Source: Nocardia brasiliensis IFM 10847
GTDB lineage: Bacteria; Actinomycetota; Actinomycetes; Mycobacteriales; Mycobacteriaceae
NCBI RefSeq assembly: GCF_000710915.1
Contig: NZ_BAUA01000044.1
Location: forward strand, 62,001 to 126,000
Direction: 5' to 3'
DNA length: 64,000 nt
This document shows positions 45,041 through 53,104 of the stretch, piece after piece (within the stretch, counting starts at the first letter, position 1; each line of letters begins with the position of its first letter). The notes below the pieces were generated by a model. That model saw only the letters and a list, made by a program, of their open reading frames with translations, was not told where the DNA came from and did not search any database. Made by a program: the position numbers and the translations under genes.

Positions 45041-46482
45041 CCAACCTGCAGCAGTGGGCGATCGTCACCGAGGACGAACGACACCAACTGAACCACGAAA
45101 TCGACGCCATCACACGCCGGTGGCTCGACGCACCCTCACCCTGGACCGACCACTGGGAGCACCTGGCGACATCCGCGCAACGCTGGGAAACCGATCCGCA
45201 GCAGATGCAACGATTCCTCGACCGGATCGCGGCAGACTACACCCGCACCGGCACGACCGACCTCGCCAGCGGCTTGCAGGTGCGCAGCCTGATCCTGGCG
45301 GGAGAACTCGTCGAATCCCGGCGCACCGACATCGGATTCGCCTCCGCGCCGACACCGGATCAACTCGAGTATTCCTATGGTTACGTCGCCAGCTACCGAA
45401 CCCCGACCGACGGGACGACGTGGAACTCGCTGTCGAGCTGGGCCAGCGCACGGCAGTGGCTCATCGCGCGAGCCGCCGACAGCGACCCCGACACCCCGGT
45501 CGATATCACCATCACCGGACCAGACCCCCGCAGCGGAGCCGCGTCACGGCCGCTCATGACCGGAACCGGCCTCACAGCAGCAGAATTGAGCCAGCAGCTC
45601 CAGCACATCGAGGAACTACTCGGCACCCCACCAATTCCCACCGACCCGAGCGCACACTCCTGGCTCGACCAACTGCGCTACGAGGTCCTCTGCGACGCCT
45701 ACCGTGCGACGCTGCTCGACGAACGCAATCCATGGGCGGTCGGACGGCGATTCGAACACCATCTCCACGCTGATGATCTGCGCTCCGCCATCCTCGATTA
45801 CGGCGACCGAGCCGGATTCCTCAACACCGAGGCACTCCTGGGCACCATCCGTGGGGGAGTCCGCACCCCGGATTGGACCACCGCGCCGCGGACCAGCACG
45901 TGGCTCGACGACACCCTCGCCGACACCCAGCGCCATCTCGACGACTTCACCACTGAAGGACTCCGACTCACCTTCGTCGATCCAGACCAGCCCGAACTCA
46001 CCACCGTCGGATTCGACGGCAGGACCTGGTATCTCGAACGCGGGCACACCGCAGCCGACCACCGAACGATCACCTACGACACCCCGCCAGCAACCTTCGC
46101 CGCCTGTGACGAGTTGCTCGCCGCGCTCTCCGAACCGGCCCCGGCCTTGCACGTTGCCGTGCCTGAGTGCATCACCAGCCAGCTTCGCACCTTCGACGCC
46201 GAACATCGCGCTGTGCAGCGGGATCTGGCCTGCGTCAGGCAAATTCGCGACGCCATCCGGGGTGGTGCACCCTACACGCTGCGACGACAACAGGAGCTGG
46301 CGAACTGTAGGCCGCGAACTCCGCAGCGCAGCGCTGTTGTCCGCGACGTCAACCGCATCACCACGGCGGACGCTCCGCAGCCGGAACCACCTGCGCCGCC
46401 AAAGCCATCGATGACCACGCCGCCGCCCAAACGCCGCCAGCCCCCCAAATCAGCTGGCCGGCAGCACCGGCGTCGGCTGTGA
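44959..46482 (+). CDS. Hypothetical conjugation-module protein
   Basis: A 507-residue protein. ATG 44959 has GAAGGAGG seven bases upstream although it lies inside the DUF1173 gene. It is acidic and helical, with Trp-rich repeats (ALHSDFRHYYQLTNLQQWAI; RRWLDAPSPWTDHWEHLATS), no membrane segment and a basic, Pro-rich tail from about residue 460. I do not recognise the family. Its position in the operon suggests a soluble transfer accessory. Confidence 0.6.
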   Translation: MADQRRNAGERFDEDALHSDFRHYYQLTNLQQWAIVTEDERHQLNHEIDAITRRWLDAPSPWTDHWEHLATSAQRWETDPQQMQRFLDRIAADYTRTGTTDLASGLQVRSLILAGELVESRRTDIGFASAPTPDQLEYSYGYVASYRTPTDGTTWNSLSSWASARQWLIARAADSDPDTPVDITITGPDPRSGAASRPLMTGTGLTAAELSQQLQHIEELLGTPPIPTDPSAHSWLDQLRYEVLCDAYRATLLDERNPWAVGRRFEHHLHADDLRSAILDYGDRAGFLNTEALLGTIRGGVRTPDWTTAPRTSTWLDDTLADTQRHLDDFTTEGLRLTFVDPDQPELTTVGFDGRTWYLERGHTAADHRTITYDTPPATFAACDELLAALSEPAPALHVAVPECITSQLRTFDAEHRAVQRDLACVRQIRDAIRGGAPYTLRRQQELANCRPRTPQRSAVVRDVNRITTADAPQPEPPAPPKPSMTTPPPKRRQPPKSAGRQHRRRL

Positions 46483-46501
46483 CCAGGGAAGGAGGCAGCC
46501 C

Positions 46502-47815
46502 ATGAGTAACACCAGGCCATCGGACTCTTCCGAAGCTCTGCGCGCGATTCGCACCCTGGTTCAGGCCCAAAACCTGCGTGCAGCCAAACAGCAACTACGC
46601 CAGCTACAGAATGACACCGACGACGCAACATGGTCGATGATCGTCGAAATCGCCAACACGCTGCGCTTCAAAACCCACACCGTCGCATTGACCAAGCTCC
46701 GCAAACTCTGGCGCGACAACGAGCAGTTCCGCCCCCTCATCGAAGCCTGCGTGCCAAAACCTGATGAACGCCGAGACATTCCACCGCAACCTTCGCCGCA
46801 ATCAATAGCGGCAGACGGCTACCGGGCGAGCGAGGCCAGGGCGGGCAAGGTCGCTCAACGCATCGACCCGGACAAACGCATCGATCCCAACCGCCGATCC
46901 CGCAGCCCGAACACCAAAGTGATCGACGACTACGAGAGGAACCTCGCCCGCGACGAGCGCGACGACCCCGGCACGCCACGCCCCGAACTCATCGTGGACC
47001 GCCACGACTACGACCGCGACGTCTTCACCCACGTCCGCACCACACTCTGCGTGTCGTGCCGACTCGAACGTGCGGCAATCGATCACCACACCGAACGAGT
47101 CCAGGCCGGTCTGGGTGACGACGGACTGTGCGGCGAATGCCGCAGCCTCGGCCGACCCGGCCTGCCACCACTCGCTTCCGGCCACACCCTGGCCGATCAA
47201 GTACACGCCCGCCTCGACTACCTGGCCGAACACTTCACCACCGCAGACCGGGGCATCTTCCGGCAGGAATACCGCTACGGCAATCGGCACACCCGCCCCA
47301 TCATCAGCGCCTGGGTCAAAGCCAACACCACAGCAGGTCCGGAACCACCCCGCCCCATCATCGACCACGACGGACCGAGCGTGAACGACTGGTGCACACA
47401 GTGCGAGGAGTTCCGTTATATCGCCTACCGCGACCACCGCAGAGGAGAGCGGGTACAGCTGTGCCTCGACTGCGACCCGCGAAACAAAGACACACTCGTG
47501 CCTGCAGGAAGCATCGAAGTTCGACACAGCCGCTACCAGCGCGAAATACGTGACGCAGCAAGCAAGGACAACGGAGAACAGACAGCTCCCGAGCGAGTGC
47601 AGGGTGGGCGAGAAGTAGGGGCGGGACAGCCTCCTACCTCGAAGGCTGTTGCTGCGGACGCTACGCCATCGCCCGCGAAGAGCACGGCTCCGCCCCAGAC
47701 GACAGGCGCCATCAACGCGCTAGAAAAGGCCAGGACTGCTGCGCAAGAGCGCCGCCGCACAGTAGGCCGCCCCGCCGGAGGAGGGATGGCGACGAAACGA
47801 TCGGTTCGGCGCTAG
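46502..47815 (+). CDS. Hypothetical zinc-ribbon protein closing the conjugation operon
   Basis: A 437-residue protein; ATG 46502 has GGAGG upstream and starts 19 bases after the previous stop. The first 80 residues are a helical pair (LRAIRTLVQAQNLRAAKQQL). Two cysteine sets follow: CVSCRLE with CGECRSLG, and CTQCEEFRYIAY with CLDCDPRNK, both good zinc ribbons. The tail is disordered and basic. No family recognised; nucleic-acid binding is plausible. Its TAG overlaps the stop of the convergent gene at 47812 (CTAG), marking the operon end. Confidence 0.6.
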   Translation: MSNTRPSDSSEALRAIRTLVQAQNLRAAKQQLRQLQNDTDDATWSMIVEIANTLRFKTHTVALTKLRKLWRDNEQFRPLIEACVPKPDERRDIPPQPSPQSIAADGYRASEARAGKVAQRIDPDKRIDPNRRSRSPNTKVIDDYERNLARDERDDPGTPRPELIVDRHDYDRDVFTHVRTTLCVSCRLERAAIDHHTERVQAGLGDDGLCGECRSLGRPGLPPLASGHTLADQVHARLDYLAEHFTTADRGIFRQEYRYGNRHTRPIISAWVKANTTAGPEPPRPIIDHDGPSVNDWCTQCEEFRYIAYRDHRRGERVQLCLDCDPRNKDTLVPAGSIEVRHSRYQREIRDAASKDNGEQTAPERVQGGREVGAGQPPTSKAVAADATPSPAKSTAPPQTTGAINALEKARTAAQERRRTVGRPAGGGMATKRSVRR

Positions 47816-48144
47816 CGAATCGCGATTACTCGAGTTCGGCGGTCCCCGATGACGATAACGTGTTTGCCAGCCGGTAAATGGCGGCTATTGGGTACGACGA
47901 TTACCTCTACATCAGGCTGGGCCGTCGCCCGTGTCAGCGCCGCGACGGCCTGATCGTCGTCGGATGAGGCTAAATACGTTCCTCCCCAGGCATATCCGTG
48001 TGCTTCGGCCCAGGCGCGTATGGGTAATCCGACCGACTCCGCACGCGCGCCGGGTGGAATCCTATCCCGGTTCAGGTATCCGAGGGCTTTCGCCCGGGGC
48101 GGTGTTGAAGGTTTGCGGTGCGGCAGCATGACGAGTTTCCTCAT
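47812..48144 (-). CDS. Resolvase-like domain protein without catalytic serine
   Basis: A 110-residue protein resembling the N-terminal Rossmann-like domain of serine recombinases: KALGYLNRDRIPPGARAESV, then AWAEAHGYAWGGTYLASSDD and VEVIVVPNSRHLPAGKHVIV. In active enzymes the first strand reads YxRVS with the nucleophile Ser; here it is NRD, and there is no DNA-binding domain. Short proteins of this kind are scattered in nocardial and mycobacterial accessory DNA. A regulatory role is possible, recombination is not expected. Confidence 0.55.
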   Translation of the reverse strand: MRKLVMLPHRKPSTPPRAKALGYLNRDRIPPGARAESVGLPIRAWAEAHGYAWGGTYLASSDDDQAVAALTRATAQPDVEVIVVPNSRHLPAGKHVIVIGDRRTRVIAIR

Positions 48145-48180
48145 TGTCCATTGGGAATAGCGGATTAATTCGGTTGCGGT

Positions 48181-48654
48181 TCAAGCCAGGAGGAGGTCTT
48201 CGACTGCCGCCTGTAGCGCGGCCACGACGGTTGTAATGGGCGGTCGTGCCGAACCGTCAGGTAGGTGAAGCCAGCTACGCATGCGCAGCCCCGGGGTCGG
48301 TAGCGCCAGTGGCGTCGGCGCGAGGATCAGAACGATTGGGAGTCGGTAAGACGACAGCGACAATCGTTGGGCTACAACGGAATCGGTCGGACCCTCGCTG
48401 ATGAATACCCAACGATCACCGCCGACCGCGAACACCGGCACCGCCGTCTCCAACAATCGATAGGCCGTTGCGGCCATTGGGCGTGGAGCAACTACGGCTG
48501 CCAGGGTCGGTCCTGTGGCACCGACGATGTGATCGTGGCCCGGAACGCGGAACGCTTCCAGTGCAAATTGCTCGCGGTAGGTTCGGCACCTTTGCTCGAC
48601 TATTCGGGCGATGTAACTGTCGTCGCAGCAGTCGGCATCGATCAGAACGGACAT
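48181..48654 (-). CDS. Hypothetical protein
   Basis: About 157 residues. ATG 48654 is preferred, with GAGGGG nine bases upstream; the frame stays open for another 85 codons upstream, but that part overlaps the neighbouring small gene. The peptide includes VFAVGGDRWVFISEG and ALPTPGLRMRSWLHLPDGSA, a pattern I have seen in small actinobacterial plasmid and accessory proteins but cannot name. No membrane segment. Confidence 0.55.
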   Translation of the reverse strand: MSVLIDADCCDDSYIARIVEQRCRTYREQFALEAFRVPGHDHIVGATGPTLAAVVAPRPMAATAYRLLETAVPVFAVGGDRWVFISEGPTDSVVAQRLSLSSYRLPIVLILAPTPLALPTPGLRMRSWLHLPDGSARPPITTVVAALQAAVEDLLLA

Positions 48655-48670
48655 CTGGTTGATCCCCTCC

Positions 48671-48943
48671 TCAGGCTGGCCGAAGCGAGGATCGGGCAAT
48701 CTCGTGGCCCGATCTGGCGCTGCTGCCGACTGCGCTGACCTCACTGGACCGGTGACGAGGACGCGGTGCCCTTCCGCTCTCGCTGGCGATCCTGGCAACG
48801 ATGCTGTCCACTGACCAGTACTCGGGATCGTTCTCGCTCCGGGAGAAGCCGGAATCCTGAGGTGCGGTGCGCCGGGTCTGGAGGCACCACGTCGCCGCGC
48901 AGCCCACACCGACTCCGACTACGAAGATCATGAATGTAAACAT
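48671..48943 (-). CDS. Small single-TM protein
   Basis: A 90-residue protein; AAGGAGG sits nine bases before ATG 48943. The N-terminus is one membrane helix (FTFMIFVVGVGVGCAATWCL), followed by an Arg/Ser-rich cytoplasmic tail. No family recognised. It belongs to a run of small minus-strand genes between the conjugation operon and the XRE gene. Confidence 0.55.
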   Translation of the reverse strand: MFTFMIFVVGVGVGCAATWCLQTRRTAPQDSGFSRSENDPEYWSVDSIVARIASESGRAPRPRHRSSEVSAVGSSARSGHEIARSSLRPA

Positions 48944-48949
48944 CGGTTA

Positions 48950-49093
48950 CTACCTCCTTATCGGGATGAAGTCGTGATCGGACGCGCCCCGTGAACGCGT
49001 CGGCAGAAGGCGCAGGTTGCCTGCGCCCGGCCCGTGGATCTTCGAGTCCGCTGCGACAACAACGACCGGAGCCGGGGTGCGATGGCTCGTCAT
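48950..49093 (-). CDS. Small basic protein, 47 residues
   Basis: ATG 49093 overlaps the stop of the upstream gene (ATGA) and has GAGGT before it. Peptide: TSHRTPAPVVVVAADSKIHG, then RLLPTRSRGASDHDFIPIRR. No family recognised. It is accepted mainly because of its coupling and spacing to both neighbours. Confidence 0.4.
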   Translation of the reverse strand: MTSHRTPAPVVVVAADSKIHGPGAGNLRLLPTRSRGASDHDFIPIRR

Positions 49094-49458
49094 AGTGCGA
49101 CCTCGCAAACTCTGGCGTCGGCGCGTATAAGCAGAATGTCGATCAAGCACGTATGAGGGATCGCCATCCCGGATAGATGGCCGAGAACTGTGACGACGAT
49201 GTGGGCGTCGGCTCGGCAACACTCATGCAGGAGATCGAGGTAGGCCGGCGGCACCGTCGCCTGGGGTGACGACTCACGGAAGACTGCCGCCAGTTCGACC
49301 CCGAGTCCGCGGGCGACCTCAACAAGTCGGCGTTCCCAAACGTCCAGCTCGCCGGGAAGCAGGTCGACCCGCAAGTACCCGTACGCGAGCGGTAGCGATA
49401 ACACATCTTCAACCGCGCCCATCATTCGACTTACCTCGCAGTCGCCGTAAATCGCCAT
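49090..49458 (-). CDS. Resolvase-like domain protein, second copy without catalytic serine
   Basis: Up to 122 residues. The core YGYLRVDLLPGELDVWERRL, then ARGLGVELAAVFRESSPQ and DAHIVVTVLGHLSG resembles the serine-recombinase N-terminal fold, with VDL where the VS nucleophile would be. It lacks a DNA-binding domain. Start is uncertain: ATG 49458 or an in-frame ATG about 11 codons on. It is divergent from the XRE gene, with a perfect 30-base inverted repeat in between. Confidence 0.5.
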   Translation of the reverse strand: MAIYGDCEVSRMMGAVEDVLSLPLAYGYLRVDLLPGELDVWERRLVEVARGLGVELAAVFRESSPQATVPPAYLDLLHECCRADAHIVVTVLGHLSGMAIPHTCLIDILLIRADARVCEVAL

Positions 49459-49497
49459 ATCCGTACATATAGGTCAATAACGAGAGCTAGATGGATT

Positions 49498-49527
49498 GAA
49501 TGTAGACTACTTGGTAGGTCTACATTC
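49498..49527. promoter_or_regulatory. Perfect 10-base inverted repeat between divergent genes
   Basis: GAATGTAGAC (49498-49507) faces GTCTACATTC (49518-49527) across a 10-base spacer. It lies 40 bases upstream of the resolvase-like gene and 87 bases upstream of the XRE gene. Length and place suggest an operator for the XRE protein, which could control both directions. Confidence 0.55.
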
Positions 49528-49613
49528 AGCAATAGCTTCACGAGCGTTGAGTACGGTGGTAGTGGAGGGACGCCCGGTACTCTCGCGCTGCCAAGTTGAG
49601 GAGGTATGGTCCG

Positions 49614-50471
49614 ATGTCAGAGCGTCGTGCAGACCCGACAGCCGTCAGCTTCCTGATCGGATACGAGCTGCGCGTGGCACGGGAGCGTGCCCGCATATCG
49701 CAGGTCGAAGCCTCCAAGGAAATCGGCTCCAGCACGGCGAAGATCAACTATCTGGAGACCGGCCGTACCCAGCAGCAACCTGCTGACATTCGAAAGTTGC
49801 TCGCGCTCTACGGCGTTGACGAGAAGCACATCGACCGCGTGGTGTCGCTGGCCGCTCGCGCAGATCAGAACCCTTGGTGGACACCGTTCGGTGAGGTGCT
49901 GCCCGACTGGTTCAAAACCTTCGTCGGATTGGAGGGGATGTGCGAGGGACTCTTCGCCTTCGAATCGATGAAGCTCCCGGGCCAGGTGCAAACGCCTGAA
50001 TACGCTCGCGCACTGTTCGCGGACAGCATCGAGATCGCCCCGCTGGAGATCGACCAAGTCGTCAAGGCCCGGATGGCCCGGCAAAGACTGGAGACCGAGA
50101 CGGCGCCGTTGAATTTCCGCGCGGTGATCGATGAGGCCGTGTTGCATCGGCTCGTCGGCGGCCCCGCGGTGATGCGCCAACAGCTCGAGCACCTGCTGGA
50201 TTTGATGAAGCGCGACAATGTCGAACTCCACATCATGCCGTTCTCGGTGCCTGTGCACGACGGCATCAACGGAGACTTCGTGCTGCTCGACCTGCCCGGC
50301 GACCGCAGCATCGGATACGTCGAGCACTCCACCGGCGCCCTCTACGTTCAAGACGAAGACCAGCTGCGCTGGTACAAACTGGCAGCCGAACGGCTCTGCG
50401 CCGCAGCCCTTTCGCCAGCGGAGTCGGCCGATATGCTTGCTGAGCGCATCGCAGCGATCGACAACAACTAG
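49614..50471 (+). CDS. XRE-family regulator with DUF5753 (Scr1 antitoxin-like)
   Basis: A 285-residue protein. ATG 49614 is chosen with GAGGAGG nine bases upstream. The Cro/CI helix-turn-helix is at residues about 15-70 (LRVARERARISQVEASKEIG; SSTAKINYLETGRTQQ). The C-terminal 200 residues are DUF5753 (ESMKLPGQVQTPEYARALFA; LRFLL-like EHLLDLMKRDNVELHIMPFS; YVEHSTGALYVQDE). In streptomycetes such genes pair with a DUF397 gene as a toxin-antitoxin-like or developmental pair, and that gene follows directly here. Confidence 0.88.
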   Translation: MSERRADPTAVSFLIGYELRVARERARISQVEASKEIGSSTAKINYLETGRTQQQPADIRKLLALYGVDEKHIDRVVSLAARADQNPWWTPFGEVLPDWFKTFVGLEGMCEGLFAFESMKLPGQVQTPEYARALFADSIEIAPLEIDQVVKARMARQRLETETAPLNFRAVIDEAVLHRLVGGPAVMRQQLEHLLDLMKRDNVELHIMPFSVPVHDGINGDFVLLDLPGDRSIGYVEHSTGALYVQDEDQLRWYKLAAERLCAAALSPAESADMLAERIAAIDNN

Positions 50472-50482
50472 TGGAGCAAATC

Positions 50483-50851
50483 ATGATCTCGCGCCCGCTC
50501 ACATGGCGGACATCCAGCTACAGCGGAAACACCGGCGGCAATTGCGTCGAGGTGGCGAGCGACGGTATCCGGGTCTACATTCGCGACAGCAAATACCGGC
50601 GCGACCCTGCGAACGATCCGGTGTCAGAGCCGATCATTGCCGTGACACCGGCGCAGTGGAAACACCTCGTCACGGTTGCCGTGACCGGCTCGAGCGCCGT
50701 CACGGAGCCCGCCATCGAGATCGGCGACACGGGTTGGGTCGAACTCCGTACCAACAGCGGTGTGATGCTGCGGTTCACTCGCCAGGAGTGGGTGGCCTTC
50801 GTGGCAGGCGCACGTGATGGGGAATTCGATAGAGAAGCTCTGGCGGCTTAA
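50483..50851 (+). CDS. DUF397 protein (two DUF397-like repeats)
   Basis: A 122-residue protein. ATG 50483 has GGAG six bases upstream. The first repeat is TWRTSSYSGNTGGNCVEVAS with VYIRDSKYRRDP, ending in FTPxEW-like VTPAQWKHLV; the second ends LRFTRQEWVAFVAGARDGEF. Most DUF397 proteins have one copy of about 60 residues. Partner of the XRE/DUF5753 protein 11 bases upstream. In studied pairs the DUF397 protein is neutralised by the XRE partner; toxicity here is not shown. Confidence 0.82.
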   Translation: MISRPLTWRTSSYSGNTGGNCVEVASDGIRVYIRDSKYRRDPANDPVSEPIIAVTPAQWKHLVTVAVTGSSAVTEPAIEIGDTGWVELRTNSGVMLRFTRQEWVAFVAGARDGEFDREALAA

Positions 50852-50891
50852 CTGCAGTTCACGCCGCAGCTTCGGGCTGAAATTGATTGCC

Positions 50892-51374
50892 TCACTTACC
50901 TGTCAGGGTTAGTTCGAAGACGGCGCGGTTGCGTCCTGGGCCCTTGAAGTCGGTGATGACCGAGACGCCATTGATCTCGTGATCGCCAGGCACATTCGTG
51001 AAGCCAAGGGCGGTCCAGGTGACGTGAGCAGCTTCGTTGTCGGGTTCCGAGGTCAGGTAGATTCGTTCGCACTCCCATGTCTCGGCTTGTGATCGCACGC
51101 TGTCCAGGAGTGCCCGAGCAATGCCGCGCCGCTGGTGCTGCGGATGGACCATGACGTCCTGGAGGTAGACGTCTGCGGGATTGTCCTGGCTGCGGAAAGC
51201 GATGACGGCACCGACGATGCTGTCGCCGTCGGTTGCGATAGGGCATGTCGACGAGAACAAGGCGGCGTACAGCCAATAATCGGACAGGTTGCGGGCATGA
51301 ACATATGGCTCGCCTCGCTCCATGAGCTGATGGATGTCACTGATGTGTTTGGGCTGCAGTGGAGCGATGATCAT
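50892..51374 (-). CDS. GNAT-family N-acetyltransferase
   Basis: A 160-residue acetyltransferase; ATG 51374 begins the conserved strand IIAPLQPKHISDIHQLMERG, so the 16 open codons upstream are left out. The acetyl-CoA loop is VHPQHQRRGIARALLDSV (Q/R-x-x-G-x-A), preceded by VYLQDVMV and followed by CERIYLTSEPDNEAAHVTWT and LGF. Substrate unknown; amine acetylation, including of antibiotics or amino acids, is typical. It is convergent with the DUF397 gene. Confidence 0.82.
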   Translation of the reverse strand: MIIAPLQPKHISDIHQLMERGEPYVHARNLSDYWLYAALFSSTCPIATDGDSIVGAVIAFRSQDNPADVYLQDVMVHPQHQRRGIARALLDSVRSQAETWECERIYLTSEPDNEAAHVTWTALGFTNVPGDHEINGVSVITDFKGPGRNRAVFELTLTGK

Positions 51375-51685
51375 GGGGGCTGCACTCCTCGCGTGCGAAT
51401 CTTGGGGGCGATGCTTGTCCATCGGGCCGGGAATCTACTCGCCTGTCGATGCGGCAAGGGCGATACCTGGAGTAACCAGAGAGTGGTGGCAGTTGATAGC
51501 CACGATGCCGAAACTCGCAGTTCGATTGTGGAGCGCACGTTTTCGCCTTCGTCTCGGTGGTGTGGACGGCCTCTCCGGGCGTCCACGGTGTGCGGTATGT
51601 ATCCGACGCATAACCACCCTCCGTTCAGCACATTAGGCTCGGAGCGCTCGACCACGATTCGTTCCAACAGTCCAGCTCAGCGCAC
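51375..51685. other. Intergenic region between divergent acetyltransferase and NUDIX genes
   Basis: About 310 bases. GTGGACG at 51562-51568 pairs with CGTCCAC at 51580-51586, a possible hairpin or operator. No small gene is supported. It must hold promoters for both flanking genes. Confidence 0.4.
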
Positions 51686-52174
51686 ATGAATCGTTCGAAG
51701 GGAGAGGTCTTGGAAACGACAGTCCAGCCGAGCCAGGTCGCCAAGCCGCAGCGTCACAAGGTCACCGGGGACGTGCATCTGGTGCTGCGCCGTGGTGATG
51801 AGGTGTTGTTCGGTCGGCGGCAGAACACCGGATACGAGGACGGGGCGTGGCATCTGCCGTCCGGTCATCTCGAAGCCGATGAATCGGTCGTCGACGCTCT
51901 GCTCCGGGAGGCGGATGAGGAGATCGGTGTGCGGATCGCACCGGAGGATGTGCGGTTCGGCCACATCATGCACAACTCGTCCTCCGGCGGGCGGATGGCG
52001 TTCTTCTTCACCGTGGACACCTGGCAGGGTGAACCGACGAACCTGGAACCGAACAAATGCGTCGCGCTGGAATGGTTTCCGATTCACGCGCTGCCTGACC
52101 ACATGATCGCCTACTGTCGCACCGCGATGCACCACCTCGCTGCGGACGAGCCATTCTCGGTGTACGGCTGGTAG
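51686..52174 (+). CDS. NUDIX hydrolase
   Basis: A 162-residue NUDIX protein. The box is complete: G-HLEAD-E-SVVDALL-READEEIG, with the Mg2+-binding Glu residues, preceded by VTGDVHLVLRRGDEVLFGRR and GAWHLPSG. It would hydrolyse a nucleoside diphosphate linked to another group. It lies four bases before the PfkB-like gene and so is probably in one transcript with it; this links it to the kinase/radical SAM cargo. It is distinct from the intron-split NUDIX gene at 24 kb. Confidence 0.85.
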   Translation: MNRSKGEVLETTVQPSQVAKPQRHKVTGDVHLVLRRGDEVLFGRRQNTGYEDGAWHLPSGHLEADESVVDALLREADEEIGVRIAPEDVRFGHIMHNSSSGGRMAFFFTVDTWQGEPTNLEPNKCVALEWFPIHALPDHMIAYCRTAMHHLAADEPFSVYGW

Positions 52175-52178
52175 CACC

Positions 52179-53104
52179 ATGACCACGCAAGACAGACCGG
52201 TCGTGTGCGTCAGCTACCTGGCATCGGCCGAGCTGTGGAGCGTGCCGGAGTTCCCTTTCGCCAACCACGGAGCCGAAGTCCGGGTCACCGAGCAGTCGAT
52301 CGCTGCCGATGGACCCATGACGGCCGCAGTGTTGGCGGCCCTCGACGTGCCAACGCTATTGGTGGCTAACAGAATCGGCAACGACGAGGCCGGCGGGCGG
52401 GTCGGCCGCTGGCTACAGCAACGCGCAGTGCCTACGACGGCTGTAGCCAGCGCCGAGGTCTCGACGCCGCGGATTGTGGTCGTCGCCGACGACCACAACA
52501 CCCGCACGTGGTTCGCGCATTTGTCCGGTGTAGCCAACGAATTGACCAACGTGGACCTTTCCGCGCTCAGCGCCGCCGCGTTCGTCTATCTCGACGCTTA
52601 CCAGCTCATCGAGGCAGCCGCGCTCCGTGTCGTTCGAGCGGCCCGCAATCACGGGGCGCGGCTGCTGGTCAACCTCGGCGGCACGCCGCTGTCGGACACC
52701 CTGCGGGTCGAGTTGGCGGGCTATGCGAATCTGCTGATCCAGACGAATGTCGACGATAGCTCGCATCGCGACGCACCGATCGTCGCTCGGAAACTGTTGG
52801 GGCAGACCTGTGCCCAGTGGGTGATCGTGACCGCCGGCGCTTTCGGCGCGCTCGCAGCCAGTCGCTCGCAACTGGTCACCGCCCCGCCTTCGGGGTCCCG
52901 GTGCGTCACACGCATTGCGCTGGAGCGGCATTCTCCGGCGGCGTGCTCTACGGCCTGCGCGCCGGTATCCCCATGGACCGCAGTTTGCTGCTCGGCTCGG
53001 CCAGTGGGGCGCTGCGGTGCGCACGGCAGCACAGCGCCCCACTGCCGACGCTGATCGAACTGGAGTCACTGATCACGATGCTGGCGCGCAGTTCGGCCAA
53101 TTAG
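52179..53104 (+). pseudogene. PfkB-family kinase, frameshifted, lacking the catalytic Asp
   Basis: The first 230 residues (VVCVSYLASAELWSVPEFPF; DGPMTAAVLAALDVPTLLVA; VIVTAGAFGALAASRSQLVT) are a PfkB/ribokinase fold. The frame is then lost by one base in a C run near 52885, and the C-terminus continues as FGVPVRHTHCAGAAFSGGVL, YGLRAG and PLPTLIEL. The PfkB signature DTTGAGD is HTHCAGA here: the catalytic Asp is Ala, so even the intact form may bind rather than phosphorylate, or use another base. Restored, it would be about 308 residues, normal length. Its stop overlaps the stop of the cupin-like gene on the other strand. Confidence 0.65.

Noticed and set aside
51562-51586. GTGGACG/CGTCCAC hairpin as a terminator
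   Set aside because: No T-run follows, and it lies between divergent genes, where a terminator is not expected; left as an unspecified repeat.
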